Source: Rhodosalinus sp041365695
GTDB taxonomy: Bacteria; Pseudomonadota; Alphaproteobacteria; Rhodobacterales; Rhodobacteraceae
Reading direction: 5' to 3'
Assembly: GCF_041365695.1 (NCBI RefSeq)
Contig: NZ_JBGFSJ010000001.1
Span: 186,001-250,000 of the forward strand
DNA: 64,000 nt
Below the pieces are notes generated by a model. It searched no databases and was not told the origin of the DNA. It saw only the letters and a list, made by a program, of their open reading frames with translations. Of the stretch, positions 48,328-56,055 are shown piece after piece. Numbering within the stretch: position 1 is the first letter of the stretch; each line of letters starts with the position of its first letter. Position numbers and translations under genes: made by a program.

Positions 48328-49192
48328 GCGACGCGAGGAATGCGCCAAGCGCCTCGGCGGTCGCGTCAGGGTGCTGGTCGGGGAAGAAGTGCCCGCCCGG
48401 CATCGGCCGGGCCTCCATCCGCGCCAGCCGGCCGGCCCAGGTGCCGGGCACGTCGTAGACCGCCGCCATGGCGCCCTGCGCGCCCCAGAGCACGAGGGCG
48501 GGGCAGGCGACCCGCCGGTCCAGATCGGCGTCGTCGAGGGCGAGATCGTGATCGAGCGCGGCGCGGTAGTCGTCGCACATCGCGCGGATGGCCTCCGGGT
48601 CGCGCCAGGCCGCGCGGTAGGCCGCAAGCTGGTCCGGCGCGAAATCGGAAAGCGCGGCCTTGCCGAAGCCCAGCAGACACCGCTCGTAGAAGGCGTCCGG
48701 GTCGGCCTCGATCATCCGCTCGGGGAAGGGGTGCGGCTGGGCGAGGAAGAACCAGTGATAATAGGCCCGCGCCACCTCGTGCGTGAGGCATGTGAGCAGG
48801 TGATGCGTGGGCACGATGTCCATGAGCGCGAGGCTCGCCACCCGCTCCGGCGCGTCGAGCGCCATGCGGTGCGCCGTGCGCCCGCCCCGGTCATGGCCGG
48901 CGAGGTGGAAGCGGTGGAAGCCCAGATGCGCCATCAGCGAGAGCTGGTCCGCCCCCATCGCCCGGAAGCTGTAGTTCTCCGCGCCCCGCGGTTTCGAGGA
49001 GGCGCCGTAGCCGCGAAGGTCGGGGCAGACCACCGTGTGGGTCTCGGCAAGCCGCGGCGCGATCCGTGCCCACATGGCGCGGGTCTGCGGGAAGCCGTGC
49101 AGGAGCAGAAGCGGCGGGCCGTCGCCGCCCGTCTCGCAGGCGATGTCCACGCCGTCCCGCGTGAATACATGCGCGGCGAAGCCCGGGATCAT
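48311..49192 (-). CDS. Alpha/beta hydrolase, fluoroacetate-dehalogenase-like
   Basis: 293 residues. The oxyanion HG is in 'PLLLLHGFPQTRAMW', and the nucleophile is Asp101 in 'LAGHDRGGRTAHRM'. Asp125 ('MDIVPTHH') and His268 ('MPGGHFFPDQH') complete the triad. Residues known from fluoroacetate dehalogenases are all here: Arg102 and Arg105 for the carboxylate, His146-Trp147 ('YYHWFFLAQP') and Tyr209 ('CDDYRA') for the halide. An epoxide hydrolase is the main alternative but would lack the His-Trp pair. It probably removes halogen from a short haloacid. Its start overlaps the M20 peptidase stop (ATGA), so the two are an operon. Confidence 0.88.
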   Translation of the reverse strand: MIPGFAAHVFTRDGVDIACETGGDGPPLLLLHGFPQTRAMWARIAPRLAETHTVVCPDLRGYGASSKPRGAENYSFRAMGADQLSLMAHLGFHRFHLAGHDRGGRTAHRMALDAPERVASLALMDIVPTHHLLTCLTHEVARAYYHWFFLAQPHPFPERMIEADPDAFYERCLLGFGKAALSDFAPDQLAAYRAAWRDPEAIRAMCDDYRAALDHDLALDDADLDRRVACPALVLWGAQGAMAAVYDVPGTWAGRLARMEARPMPGGHFFPDQHPDATAEALGAFLASLSLSA

Positions 49193-50583
49193 GCGCCAGT
49201 GTCGGCCAGCGCGTGCAGGATGCGCGCCCAGCTTCGCGCGCCCTTGTGAAAGCTTTCGAGGTCGTATTTCTCGTTGGGCGAGTGGATCCGGTCGTCGTCA
49301 TGGGCGAAGCCGACGAGCATCGCGTCCATGCCGAGGATCTCCTTGAAGTAGCCGGCGACCGGGATCGAGCCGCCCATGCCGGCGAAGACCGCGGGCTGCG
49401 GCCACTCGTCCGACAGCGCGGCGCGCGCGGCCTCGAATTCGGGGCGGGTGGTGTCCATGCGGCAGGCGGGCGCGCCGTCGCCCATGGGGAACTCCGCGGT
49501 GCAGTCCGGCGGCAGCAGGCTTTCCACATAGGCCACGAAGCTTTCGTGGATCGCCTCGGGATCCTGGGTTCCGACGAGGCGGAAGCTGACCTTGGCGCGC
49601 GCCTCCGCGGGCAGCACGGTCTTGAATCCCGCGCCGGCGTAGCCGCCGGAGATGCCGTTCACCTCGGCCGTGGGGCGCGCCCAGAGCCGCTCGATCGGGG
49701 TGCGGTCCTGCTCGCCGGCGCCGTGCGACAGGCCCACCTTGCCGAGGAACGCGGCGGTGTCGAAGCCGAGCCCGGCCCACTGCTCCATCACCTCGGGGGG
49801 CGTTTCGGGCACGCCATCGTAGAAGCCCGGCAGGGTGACGCGCCCGGTTTCGTCGTGCAGCCCGGCAAGGACGCGCGACAGCACGTGGATCGGGTTGACG
49901 GCCAGCCCGCCGTAGAGGCCCGAGTGCAGATCGCGCGAGGCGCCGCGGATCACGACCTCTTCGCGCAACATGCCCCGCAATTGCGTGGCGATCGACGGCG
50001 TCTCGCGGTCATACATGCCGGTGTCGCAGATCAGCGCGAGGTCCGCGGTCAGTTCCGCGGCGTTCTCCCGCAGGAACGGGATCAGCGAGGGCGAGCCCGA
50101 TTCCTCCTCGCCCTCGAAGAAGAAGGTCACGCGGCAGGGCAGGGCCCCGTTCTCGGCGATCCAGGCGCGGCACGCCTCCACGAAGGTCATGAGCTGGCCC
50201 TTGTCGTCCGAGGCGCCGCGCCCGCGGATGACCCGGCCCTGACCGGTCTCCTCGATCGCCGGATCGAAGGGGTCGCGGTCCCACAGGTCGAGGGGATCGA
50301 CGGGCTGCACGTCGTAATGGCCATAGAAGAGAAGGTGCGGGGCGCCCTCGCCGATGTGTCCCACCACCATCGGATGACCCGGCGTCTCGGCAAGCCGGGC
50401 CTCGGCGCCGAGCCCTTGCAGATCCGCGACAAGCCATTGCGCAGCCTCGCGGCACCGCGCCGCGTAGTCCGGATCGGTGGAGATCGACTGTATCCGCATC
50501 AGCGCCATCAGCCGTTCCAGCGATGCGTCGAGCCCCGCGTCGAGGCGGTTCAGAACCGGGTCCAGCGTCGTGGTGTCGCGCAT
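49189..50583 (-). CDS. M20-family dipeptidase/metallopeptidase
   Basis: 464 residues from ATG at 50581-50583 with AGGAGA upstream. Metal and catalytic residues: 'HLLFYGHYDVQPVDPLDLWD' (His, Asp), 'IRGRGASDDKGQLMTFVEA' (bridging Asp), 'VTFFFEGEEESGSPSLIPFL' (catalytic Glu-Glu), 'LALICDTGMYDRETP', and 'IHSPNEKYDLESFHKGARSW' near the end (last His). This is the PepV/CNDP-like dipeptidase group (M20A/F). It cleaves dipeptides or related N-acyl amino acids in the cytoplasm. The dehalogenase-like hydrolase follows with overlapping stop and start. Confidence 0.94.
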   Translation of the reverse strand: MRDTTTLDPVLNRLDAGLDASLERLMALMRIQSISTDPDYAARCREAAQWLVADLQGLGAEARLAETPGHPMVVGHIGEGAPHLLFYGHYDVQPVDPLDLWDRDPFDPAIEETGQGRVIRGRGASDDKGQLMTFVEACRAWIAENGALPCRVTFFFEGEEESGSPSLIPFLRENAAELTADLALICDTGMYDRETPSIATQLRGMLREEVVIRGASRDLHSGLYGGLAVNPIHVLSRVLAGLHDETGRVTLPGFYDGVPETPPEVMEQWAGLGFDTAAFLGKVGLSHGAGEQDRTPIERLWARPTAEVNGISGGYAGAGFKTVLPAEARAKVSFRLVGTQDPEAIHESFVAYVESLLPPDCTAEFPMGDGAPACRMDTTRPEFEAARAALSDEWPQPAVFAGMGGSIPVAGYFKEILGMDAMLVGFAHDDDRIHSPNEKYDLESFHKGARSWARILHALADTGA

Positions 50584-50651
50584 GTCTGGGATCTCCTGTC
50601 GAGCGTCAGGGCGCACACTATCATTGCGTCATGCGCTGTCCAGCAAGGCGG

Positions 50652-50694
50652 TTGATCTGGATCAATGAGCCCCAAGGACCGCGCCGCGTAACGT
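50652..50694 (+). promoter_or_regulatory. hemA promoter with perfect FNR box
   Basis: TTGATCTGGATCAA (50652-50665) is a perfect TTGAT-N4-ATCAA. A -10-like TAACGT (50689-50694) puts the transcription start near 50700, 41-42 bp from the box centre: the class II activator arrangement. In Rhodobacter sphaeroides hemA is known to be under FnrL control through such a box. Confidence 0.8.
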
Positions 50695-50708
50695 GTTGCA
50701 AGACGCCG

Positions 50709-50728
50709 TTCACGGTTATATCCGTGAA
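50709..50728 (+). promoter_or_regulatory. Inverted repeat in the hemA leader
   Basis: TTCACGG (50709-50715), 6 bp (TTATAT), CCGTGAA (50722-50728), perfect. It would lie about +9 to +28 in the transcript, so it may be a second operator or an mRNA hairpin. It does not match the FNR or PpsR consensus. Confidence 0.5.
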
Positions 50729-50781
50729 TTGTTGAATATGTCGGGGCCGACCCCGCTGCCAGCAAACCGGGGGGAGTGACG

Positions 50782-52005
50782 TTGGACTACACCGCCAAAC
50801 TCGACCAAGCGATCCAGCGCCTGCATGACGAGGGCCGCTACAGGACCTTCATCGACATCGAGCGCAGGCGCGGTTCGTTTCCGCATGCCACCTGGCGCCG
50901 CCCGGACGGCGAGACGTGTCCGATCACGGTCTGGTGCGGCAACGACTATCTCGGCATGGGCCAGCACCCGGCGGTGCTCGCCGCCATGCACGAGGCGATC
51001 GAGTGCACCGGCGCGGGCTCGGGCGGAACGCGCAACATCTCCGGTACCACGGTCTATCACAAGCGGCTCGAGGCCGAACTGGCGGATCTGCATGGCAAGG
51101 AAGCGGCGCTTCTCTTCACCTCGGCCTACATCGCGAACGACGCCACGCTGTCCACCCTGCCGAAGCTGTTCCCCGGGCTCATCATCTATTCCGACGAACT
51201 CAATCATGCCTCGATGATCGAGGGGATCCGGCGCAACGGCGGCGCCAAGCGCGTTTTCCGGCACAACGACGTGGCGCATCTGCGCGAGTTGCTCGAGGCC
51301 GACGATCCGGACGCGCCCAAGCTTATCGCGTTCGAATCGATCTATTCCATGGATGGCGATTTCGGCCCGATCGCGGCGCTTTGCGATCTGGCCGACGAGT
51401 TCAACGCGCTGACCTATATCGACGAGGTGCACGCGGTGGGCATGTATGGCCCGCGCGGGGCCGGCGTGGCAGAGCGCGACGGGCTCATGCACCGGATCGA
51501 CATCATCAACGGCACGCTGGCGAAGGCCTACGGCGTGATGGGCGGCTACGTCGCGGCGAGCGCGAAGATGTGCGACGCCATAAGGTCTTACGCGCCGGGG
51601 TTCATCTTCACGACCTCGCTGCCGCCGGCCGTCGCGGCCGGCGCCGCGGCCAGTGTCGCGCATCTGAAGACGGACCGGGCGCGGCGCGAGAAGCACCAGA
51701 CCCAGGCACGAATTCTCAAGACGCGGCTCAAGGCGCTCGGGCTGCCGATCATCGATCATGGAAGCCACATCGTGCCCGTGATCGTGGGCGACCCGGTCCA
51801 CTGCAAGCGCATCTCCGACATGCTGCTCGAGGATTACGGGATCTACTGCCAGCCGATCAACTTCCCCACCGTGCCGCGCGGAACCGAGCGGCTGCGCTTC
51901 ACGCCCTCGCCGGTGCACGGCCCGGACGAGATGGACCGGCTGGTAAGCGCGATGGACGATTTGTGGTCGCATTGTGCGCTGAATCGCGCCGAGAAGTCCG
52001 CCTGA
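50782..52005 (+). CDS. hemA: 5-aminolevulinate synthase
   Basis: 407 residues from a TTG at 50782 (GGGGGAG just upstream); the GTG at 50776 overlaps that site. 'MDYTAKLDQAIQRLHDEGRY' then 'TFIDIERRRGSFPHATW' is the usual N terminus. Other marks are 'VWCGNDYLGMGQHPAVL', 'GAGSGGTRNISGTT', 'EAALLFTSAYIANDATLSTL', 'DEVHAVGMYGPRGAGVAERD' and the PLP lysine (about 248) in 'NGTLAKAYGVMGGYVA'. It condenses glycine and succinyl-CoA to 5-aminolevulinate (C4 pathway), the first step of heme and bacteriochlorophyll synthesis. The promoter carries an FNR box, so low oxygen probably induces it. Confidence 0.97.
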   Translation: MDYTAKLDQAIQRLHDEGRYRTFIDIERRRGSFPHATWRRPDGETCPITVWCGNDYLGMGQHPAVLAAMHEAIECTGAGSGGTRNISGTTVYHKRLEAELADLHGKEAALLFTSAYIANDATLSTLPKLFPGLIIYSDELNHASMIEGIRRNGGAKRVFRHNDVAHLRELLEADDPDAPKLIAFESIYSMDGDFGPIAALCDLADEFNALTYIDEVHAVGMYGPRGAGVAERDGLMHRIDIINGTLAKAYGVMGGYVAASAKMCDAIRSYAPGFIFTTSLPPAVAAGAAASVAHLKTDRARREKHQTQARILKTRLKALGLPIIDHGSHIVPVIVGDPVHCKRISDMLLEDYGIYCQPINFPTVPRGTERLRFTPSPVHGPDEMDRLVSAMDDLWSHCALNRAEKSA

Positions 52006-52110
52006 ACGGGTTTCGTCTGTCCGGCTGTTTCCTCTGTGGTAACCTTCTGCAATCAAAGAAGGGTCCGAATCGCGGCAGGCCCGTGACCCAACGGAGCAGA
52101 GGCAGCAGGC

Positions 52111-53325
52111 ATGATCCGGCGCAAGCCATCCCGAGCTGACGCGCAGCCCGTGGCGAAGCCCAAGCGCTTCGACGATTTCGATCTGCGTCTTGGCGACGTG
52201 ATGCGCGGGGAGCGCGCCACCCTCGGCAAGTCGCTTCTCGACGTGCAGCGCGAATTGCGCATCCGGGCGAGCTACATCGCCGCGATCGAGAATTCCGACC
52301 CGTCCGCCTTCGACACGCCCGGGTTCATCGCGGGCTATGTGCGCTCCTATGCCCGCTATCTCGGCATGGACCCCGACCGGGCCTTCGCCGAGTTCTGTGC
52401 GGAAAGCGGGTTCTCTCCCGCCCATGGCATGTCGAAGGACGCCTCGAGCGTTCGGAAACCGGCCCGCCGCGGCAAGCCCGCGACGACGTCGGGCGGGGCG
52501 CGCGACCCCTTCGTGCAACCCGCCACGCCCTTCATCCCGCGCAGCGAAAGCCTGTTTTCAAGGGTGGAGCCCGGGGCCGTCGGCTCGCTCGTGGTGCTTG
52601 CCGCACTGGTCGGCGCGATCGGGTTCGGGGGCTGGTCGGTCCTGCGCGAGATCCAGCGCGTGCAGCTGTCGCCGGTGGACCAGACGCCGGTGGTGCTCGC
52701 CGAGCTCGACCCGCTCGACGGGGCGGGATCATCCGAGCCGGACGGCCCGTCGCTGTCCAGCGAGGCAATGGAGCGCCTTTACCGGCCCCAGGCGCTCGAC
52801 GTGCCGGTGATGATCGCGCGCGACGCGCCGATCTCGACGCTCGATCCCGAGACCACGGGGGCCTTCGCGCGCGCGGACCGGCCCGCCGCGCCGTCGGGCC
52901 TCGACCTGGCCTCGCCGGCCGTTCCCGAACGCGCGGCCACCACCGCCGCCGAGATGCCCCAGGTGGTGGAGGCCGAGGCGCCCGAGGTGAAGATCCTCGC
53001 CGTGCGTCCGGCGTGGATCCGCGTGCGCGGCGCCGACGGCTCGGTCATCTTCGAGAAGATCCTCGATGCGGGCGAAGCCTACACGCTGCCGCGCACCGAA
53101 GGCGCGCCGACGCTGCGCGCCGGGATGTCGGGGTCGCTCTACTTCGAGGTGAACGGAGAGCTTTACGGCCCGGCGGGGCAGGGCACGTCGACGATCCGCG
53201 ACGTGGCGCTGTCCGTGGACGCGCTGACGCAAGGCTACGCGCTTGCCGATTTCGGCGAAGACCCCGAGCTTGCCAAGGTCGTCGCGATGGCGGAGGCGCG
53301 CGAAATCTCCGGCGCGTCGGAGTAG
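52111..53325 (+). CDS. RodZ-like helix-turn-helix membrane protein
   Basis: 404 residues. A Cro-like HTH_25 domain (~25-95) reads 'GDVMRGERATLGKSLLDVQR', 'IRASYIAAIENSDPSAFDTP', 'FIAGYVRSYARYLGMDPDRA'. A linker follows, then one membrane helix (~155-180, 'SLVVLAALVGAIGFGGWSVL'), a long Pro/Ala-rich periplasmic stretch, and a C-terminal DUF4115 beta domain ('WIRVRGADGSVIFEKILDAG', 'GSLYFEVNGELYG'). RodZ links MreB filaments to the wall-synthesis machine; DUF4115 members with ispG downstream are typical. The gap to ispG is only 70 bp, so they may be co-transcribed. Confidence 0.9.
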   Translation: MIRRKPSRADAQPVAKPKRFDDFDLRLGDVMRGERATLGKSLLDVQRELRIRASYIAAIENSDPSAFDTPGFIAGYVRSYARYLGMDPDRAFAEFCAESGFSPAHGMSKDASSVRKPARRGKPATTSGGARDPFVQPATPFIPRSESLFSRVEPGAVGSLVVLAALVGAIGFGGWSVLREIQRVQLSPVDQTPVVLAELDPLDGAGSSEPDGPSLSSEAMERLYRPQALDVPVMIARDAPISTLDPETTGAFARADRPAAPSGLDLASPAVPERAATTAAEMPQVVEAEAPEVKILAVRPAWIRVRGADGSVIFEKILDAGEAYTLPRTEGAPTLRAGMSGSLYFEVNGELYGPAGQGTSTIRDVALSVDALTQGYALADFGEDPELAKVVAMAEAREISGASE

Positions 53326-53395
53326 CGCACGCATTGCGCCGAGGGGCGCTGCGGCCTATTTTCAGGGCGAGAAGGCACGCGACGGAAAGGCCGCC

Positions 53396-54523
53396 ATGAC
53401 CCTCAATCACGTCCGCCCGTGGCGCAACATCTACCGCAGGGACTGCCGCAAGATCCATGTGGGATCGGTGCCGGTGGGCGGCGATGCGCCGATTTCGGTG
53501 CAAAGCATGACGAACACGGCCACCACGGATGTCGCCGCCACCGTCGCGCAGATTCAGGCCTGCGCGGAGGCCGGCGCCGATATCATGCGCGTTTCGGTGC
53601 CCGACGAAGCGTCGGCCCGCGCGCTGCGGGAGATCGTGCGCGAAAGCCCGGTGCCGATCGTTGCCGATATCCATTTCCACTACAAGCGCGGGATCGAGGC
53701 GGCCGAGGCGGGCGCCGCCTGCCTGCGCATCAACCCCGGCAACATCGGATCCGAGGCGCGGGTGCGCGAGGTCATCAGCGCCGCCCGCGACCACGGCTGT
53801 GCGATCCGCATCGGCGTGAATGCCGGAAGCCTGGAAAAGCACCTGCTCGACAAATACGCGGAACCCTGCCCGGAGGCGATGGTCGAGTCGGGCCTCGACC
53901 ATATCCGGATCCTGCAGGACAACGACTTTCACGAATTCAAGATCAGCGTTAAGGCCTCGGACGTGTTCCTTGCCGCCGCAGCCTACCAGGGCATCGCGGA
54001 GGCCACGGACGCGCCGATCCACCTCGGCATCACCGAGGCGGGGGGGCTCATGTCCGGCACGATCAAGTCCGCGATCGGCCTTGGCAACCTGCTCTGGATG
54101 GGGATCGGCGACACGATCCGCGTGTCGCTCTCGGCCGATCCCGTGGAAGAGATCCGCGTGGGCTACGAGATCCTGAAATCGCTGGGCCTGCGACACCGGG
54201 GCGTCAACGTCATCTCCTGCCCGTCCTGCGCGCGGCAGGGCTTCGACGTGATCCGGACGGTGGAGATCCTCGAGAAGCGGCTCGAGCACATCAAGACGCC
54301 GATGAGCCTGTCGATCATCGGCTGCGTGGTCAACGGCCCGGGCGAGGCGCTGATGACGGATGTGGGCTTCACCGGCGGAGGGGCCGGCCACGGCATGGTC
54401 TACCTTGCCGGCAAGCAGAGCCACCGGATGTCGAACGACGAGATGATCGAGCACATCGTCGAGCAGGTGGAGAAGAAAGCCGCCGAACTCGAGGCCGACG
54501 CGGCGACACAGGCGGCCGAGTAG
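53396..54523 (+). CDS. ispG: 4-hydroxy-3-methylbut-2-en-1-yl diphosphate synthase
   Basis: 375 residues from ATG 53396 (GGAAAGG upstream). Marks: 'VQSMTNTATTDVAATVAQIQ', 'RVSVPDEASARALREIVRES', 'VADIHFHYKRGIEAAEAGAA', 'CLRINPGNIGSEARVREVIS' and 'LGITEAGGLMSGTIKSAIGL'. The [4Fe-4S] cysteines are in 'VISCPSCARQGFDV' and 'SIIGCVVNGPGEAL'. It makes HMBPP in the non-mevalonate isoprenoid pathway, using reduced flavodoxin or ferredoxin. The downstream DsbA-like genes are convergent, 8 bp away. Confidence 0.97.
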   Translation: MTLNHVRPWRNIYRRDCRKIHVGSVPVGGDAPISVQSMTNTATTDVAATVAQIQACAEAGADIMRVSVPDEASARALREIVRESPVPIVADIHFHYKRGIEAAEAGAACLRINPGNIGSEARVREVISAARDHGCAIRIGVNAGSLEKHLLDKYAEPCPEAMVESGLDHIRILQDNDFHEFKISVKASDVFLAAAAYQGIAEATDAPIHLGITEAGGLMSGTIKSAIGLGNLLWMGIGDTIRVSLSADPVEEIRVGYEILKSLGLRHRGVNVISCPSCARQGFDVIRTVEILEKRLEHIKTPMSLSIIGCVVNGPGEALMTDVGFTGGGAGHGMVYLAGKQSHRMSNDEMIEHIVEQVEKKAAELEADAATQAAE

Positions 54524-54531
54524 CGCAGGCC

Positions 54532-55281
54532 TCAGTCGGCGCTGCGGTCGAGATAGCGCTCCAATACGGCCGCGGGCATGTTTCCGCGCACGAGAATGCC
54601 GCCCACCACGAAGGACGGGGCGATGTCGATGCCCAGGCGGCCGGCCAGGTCGCGGACCCGGTCTAGCCGCGCGGTGGTGGTGGGGGCGTGCATTTTCTGC
54701 ACGACCTTCCCGGCGGGCCAGGCCATGGTCTGGGCGAAAAGTTCGAGCATCGCGGGATTGGCGGGCTCGGGCAGCGCGGCAAGGCCCTCGCGCGCCTCGA
54801 GCCAGGCGTCGGGGCCGACCTCGTCGAGGACGGCGGTCAGGAACCGCGCGGCCGACTGCCCGCCGTCTTCGGTGCCCGGCATGTCCTTCACGACAAGCCG
54901 CGTGTCGCCACGCCGTGCCCCGAGCGCGCGAAGCTCGGCCAGCAGCGGCTGGCACTCCGTGCAGGCCGGCGGCAGGAAGACGACAAGGGGGGTGCCGTCC
55001 TCCGGGCCCTCGCTCCAGTCGCCCGAATCCGCGGCAAGCGCGTCGCGCTCTGCGTCCAGAAGCGCGGTGTCACGGGCGATCTCGTCGGCGTAGTCCGGCG
55101 CCGGCGAAAGCGCGCCCAGGGCGCGGTCCACGATGTCCGGTTCCCCGAGCAGCAGTGCACGGACCTCGGCGCCGAAGGCCGCGCGCTCGTCCGGGGTCAG
55201 GTCGAGGCCCGCGGCCTGGGCGCCGCCCGCAAGGCCGAGCGCCGCTGCGAGGAGCGCCGCGCTAGCCCGCGTCGCGCACAT
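54532..55281 (-). CDS. DsbA-family thioredoxin-like secreted protein (divergent paralogue)
   Basis: 249 residues with a signal peptide (1-23). The N-terminal helix 'LTPDERAAFGAEVRALLLGE' matches the same region of its upstream neighbour, so this is a tandem paralogue. The active-site position reads 'PPACTECQP' (CTEC), followed by 'LVVKDMPGTEDGGQSAARFL' and the cis-Pro region 'IAPSFVVGGILVRG'. The spacing and the acidic residue in CTEC are unusual for DsbA-type oxidases. It is probably a periplasmic thiol-disulfide protein with altered redox properties. Its start lies inside the end of the upstream gene (20-bp overlap). Confidence 0.8.
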   Translation of the reverse strand: MCATRASAALLAAALGLAGGAQAAGLDLTPDERAAFGAEVRALLLGEPDIVDRALGALSPAPDYADEIARDTALLDAERDALAADSGDWSEGPEDGTPLVVFLPPACTECQPLLAELRALGARRGDTRLVVKDMPGTEDGGQSAARFLTAVLDEVGPDAWLEAREGLAALPEPANPAMLELFAQTMAWPAGKVVQKMHAPTTTARLDRVRDLAGRLGIDIAPSFVVGGILVRGNMPAAVLERYLDRSAD

Positions 55282-56020
55282 CGGCCACCATCTCGCGCAT
55301 GCCCTCCAGCGGGACGTAGCCGCGCAGCATGCGATCGGGCAGCACGAAGGTGGGTGTCCCGTTGATGCCGAGGCGCTGGGCGAGGGCGCGGGTCTCGGCC
55401 AGAACCGCCGTCACCTCTTCGCTTTCCATCTGCACGAGGATCGCGTCGGCATCGAGGCCCAGCGTCTCGGCCAGCCGGGCGAGCGTGGTTTCGTTGGCCT
55501 CGCCCGTCATCTCGATCAGCGCCTCCTTGGCCAGGTGGTAGGCGTCGTCGCCGGCCACCTGCTTGACCGCCACCGCGAAACGCGACGAGGCGAGCGAGTC
55601 CGGCCCGAGGATCGGGAACTCCTTGATCACGAGCCGGATGTTGCCGTCGGTTTCGACCAGTTCGTTCACGTCCTCATGGGCGCGGCGGCAATAGCTGCAG
55701 CGGTAGTCGATGAACTCCACCAGCGTCACGTCCCCGTCGGGATTGCCACCCACCCAGGAATAGCCGTCGTCGAAGATCTCCTCGGCGTAGGTCTGCACCA
55801 GCTCGGTGTCGGCAGCGGCCTGCGCGGCGGCGTCACGCTCTTCCAGCACGGCCACCGCTTCCATGATCACCTCGGGGTTCTCGAGCAGGTAGGCGCGCAC
55901 CTCGGCGCGGAACGCCTCGCGCTCCGCGTCGGTCATCTGAGTGACGTCGAGCGCGCCGGCCGGCGCGGCGAAGGCGAGCGTTGCGGCGAGCGCCGCGGAA
56001 ACGAGGCGGGGGGCGGTCAT
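55262..56020 (-). CDS. DsbA-family thiol:disulfide oxidoreductase
   Basis: 252 residues from ATG at 56018-56020. Signal peptide 1-23. An N-terminal helical segment 'MTDAEREAFRAEVRAYLLEN' precedes the thioredoxin fold: 'DVTLVEFIDYRCSYCRRAHE' (CSYC active site), 'IRLVIKEFPILGPDSLASSR', 'RLGINGTPTFVLPDRML' (cis-Pro TPTF). This is the ScsC/DsbA-like pattern with an extra N-terminal module, which in ScsC mediates trimer formation. It forms or repairs disulfides in the periplasm. The next, paralogous gene begins within its last 20 bp. Confidence 0.92.
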   Translation of the reverse strand: MTAPRLVSAALAATLAFAAPAGALDVTQMTDAEREAFRAEVRAYLLENPEVIMEAVAVLEERDAAAQAAADTELVQTYAEEIFDDGYSWVGGNPDGDVTLVEFIDYRCSYCRRAHEDVNELVETDGNIRLVIKEFPILGPDSLASSRFAVAVKQVAGDDAYHLAKEALIEMTGEANETTLARLAETLGLDADAILVQMESEEVTAVLAETRALAQRLGINGTPTFVLPDRMLRGYVPLEGMREMVADVRDAG

Positions 56021-56055
56021 GGTGGCGGTCTCCCGTGTTGGCTGTCCGGCTATCG

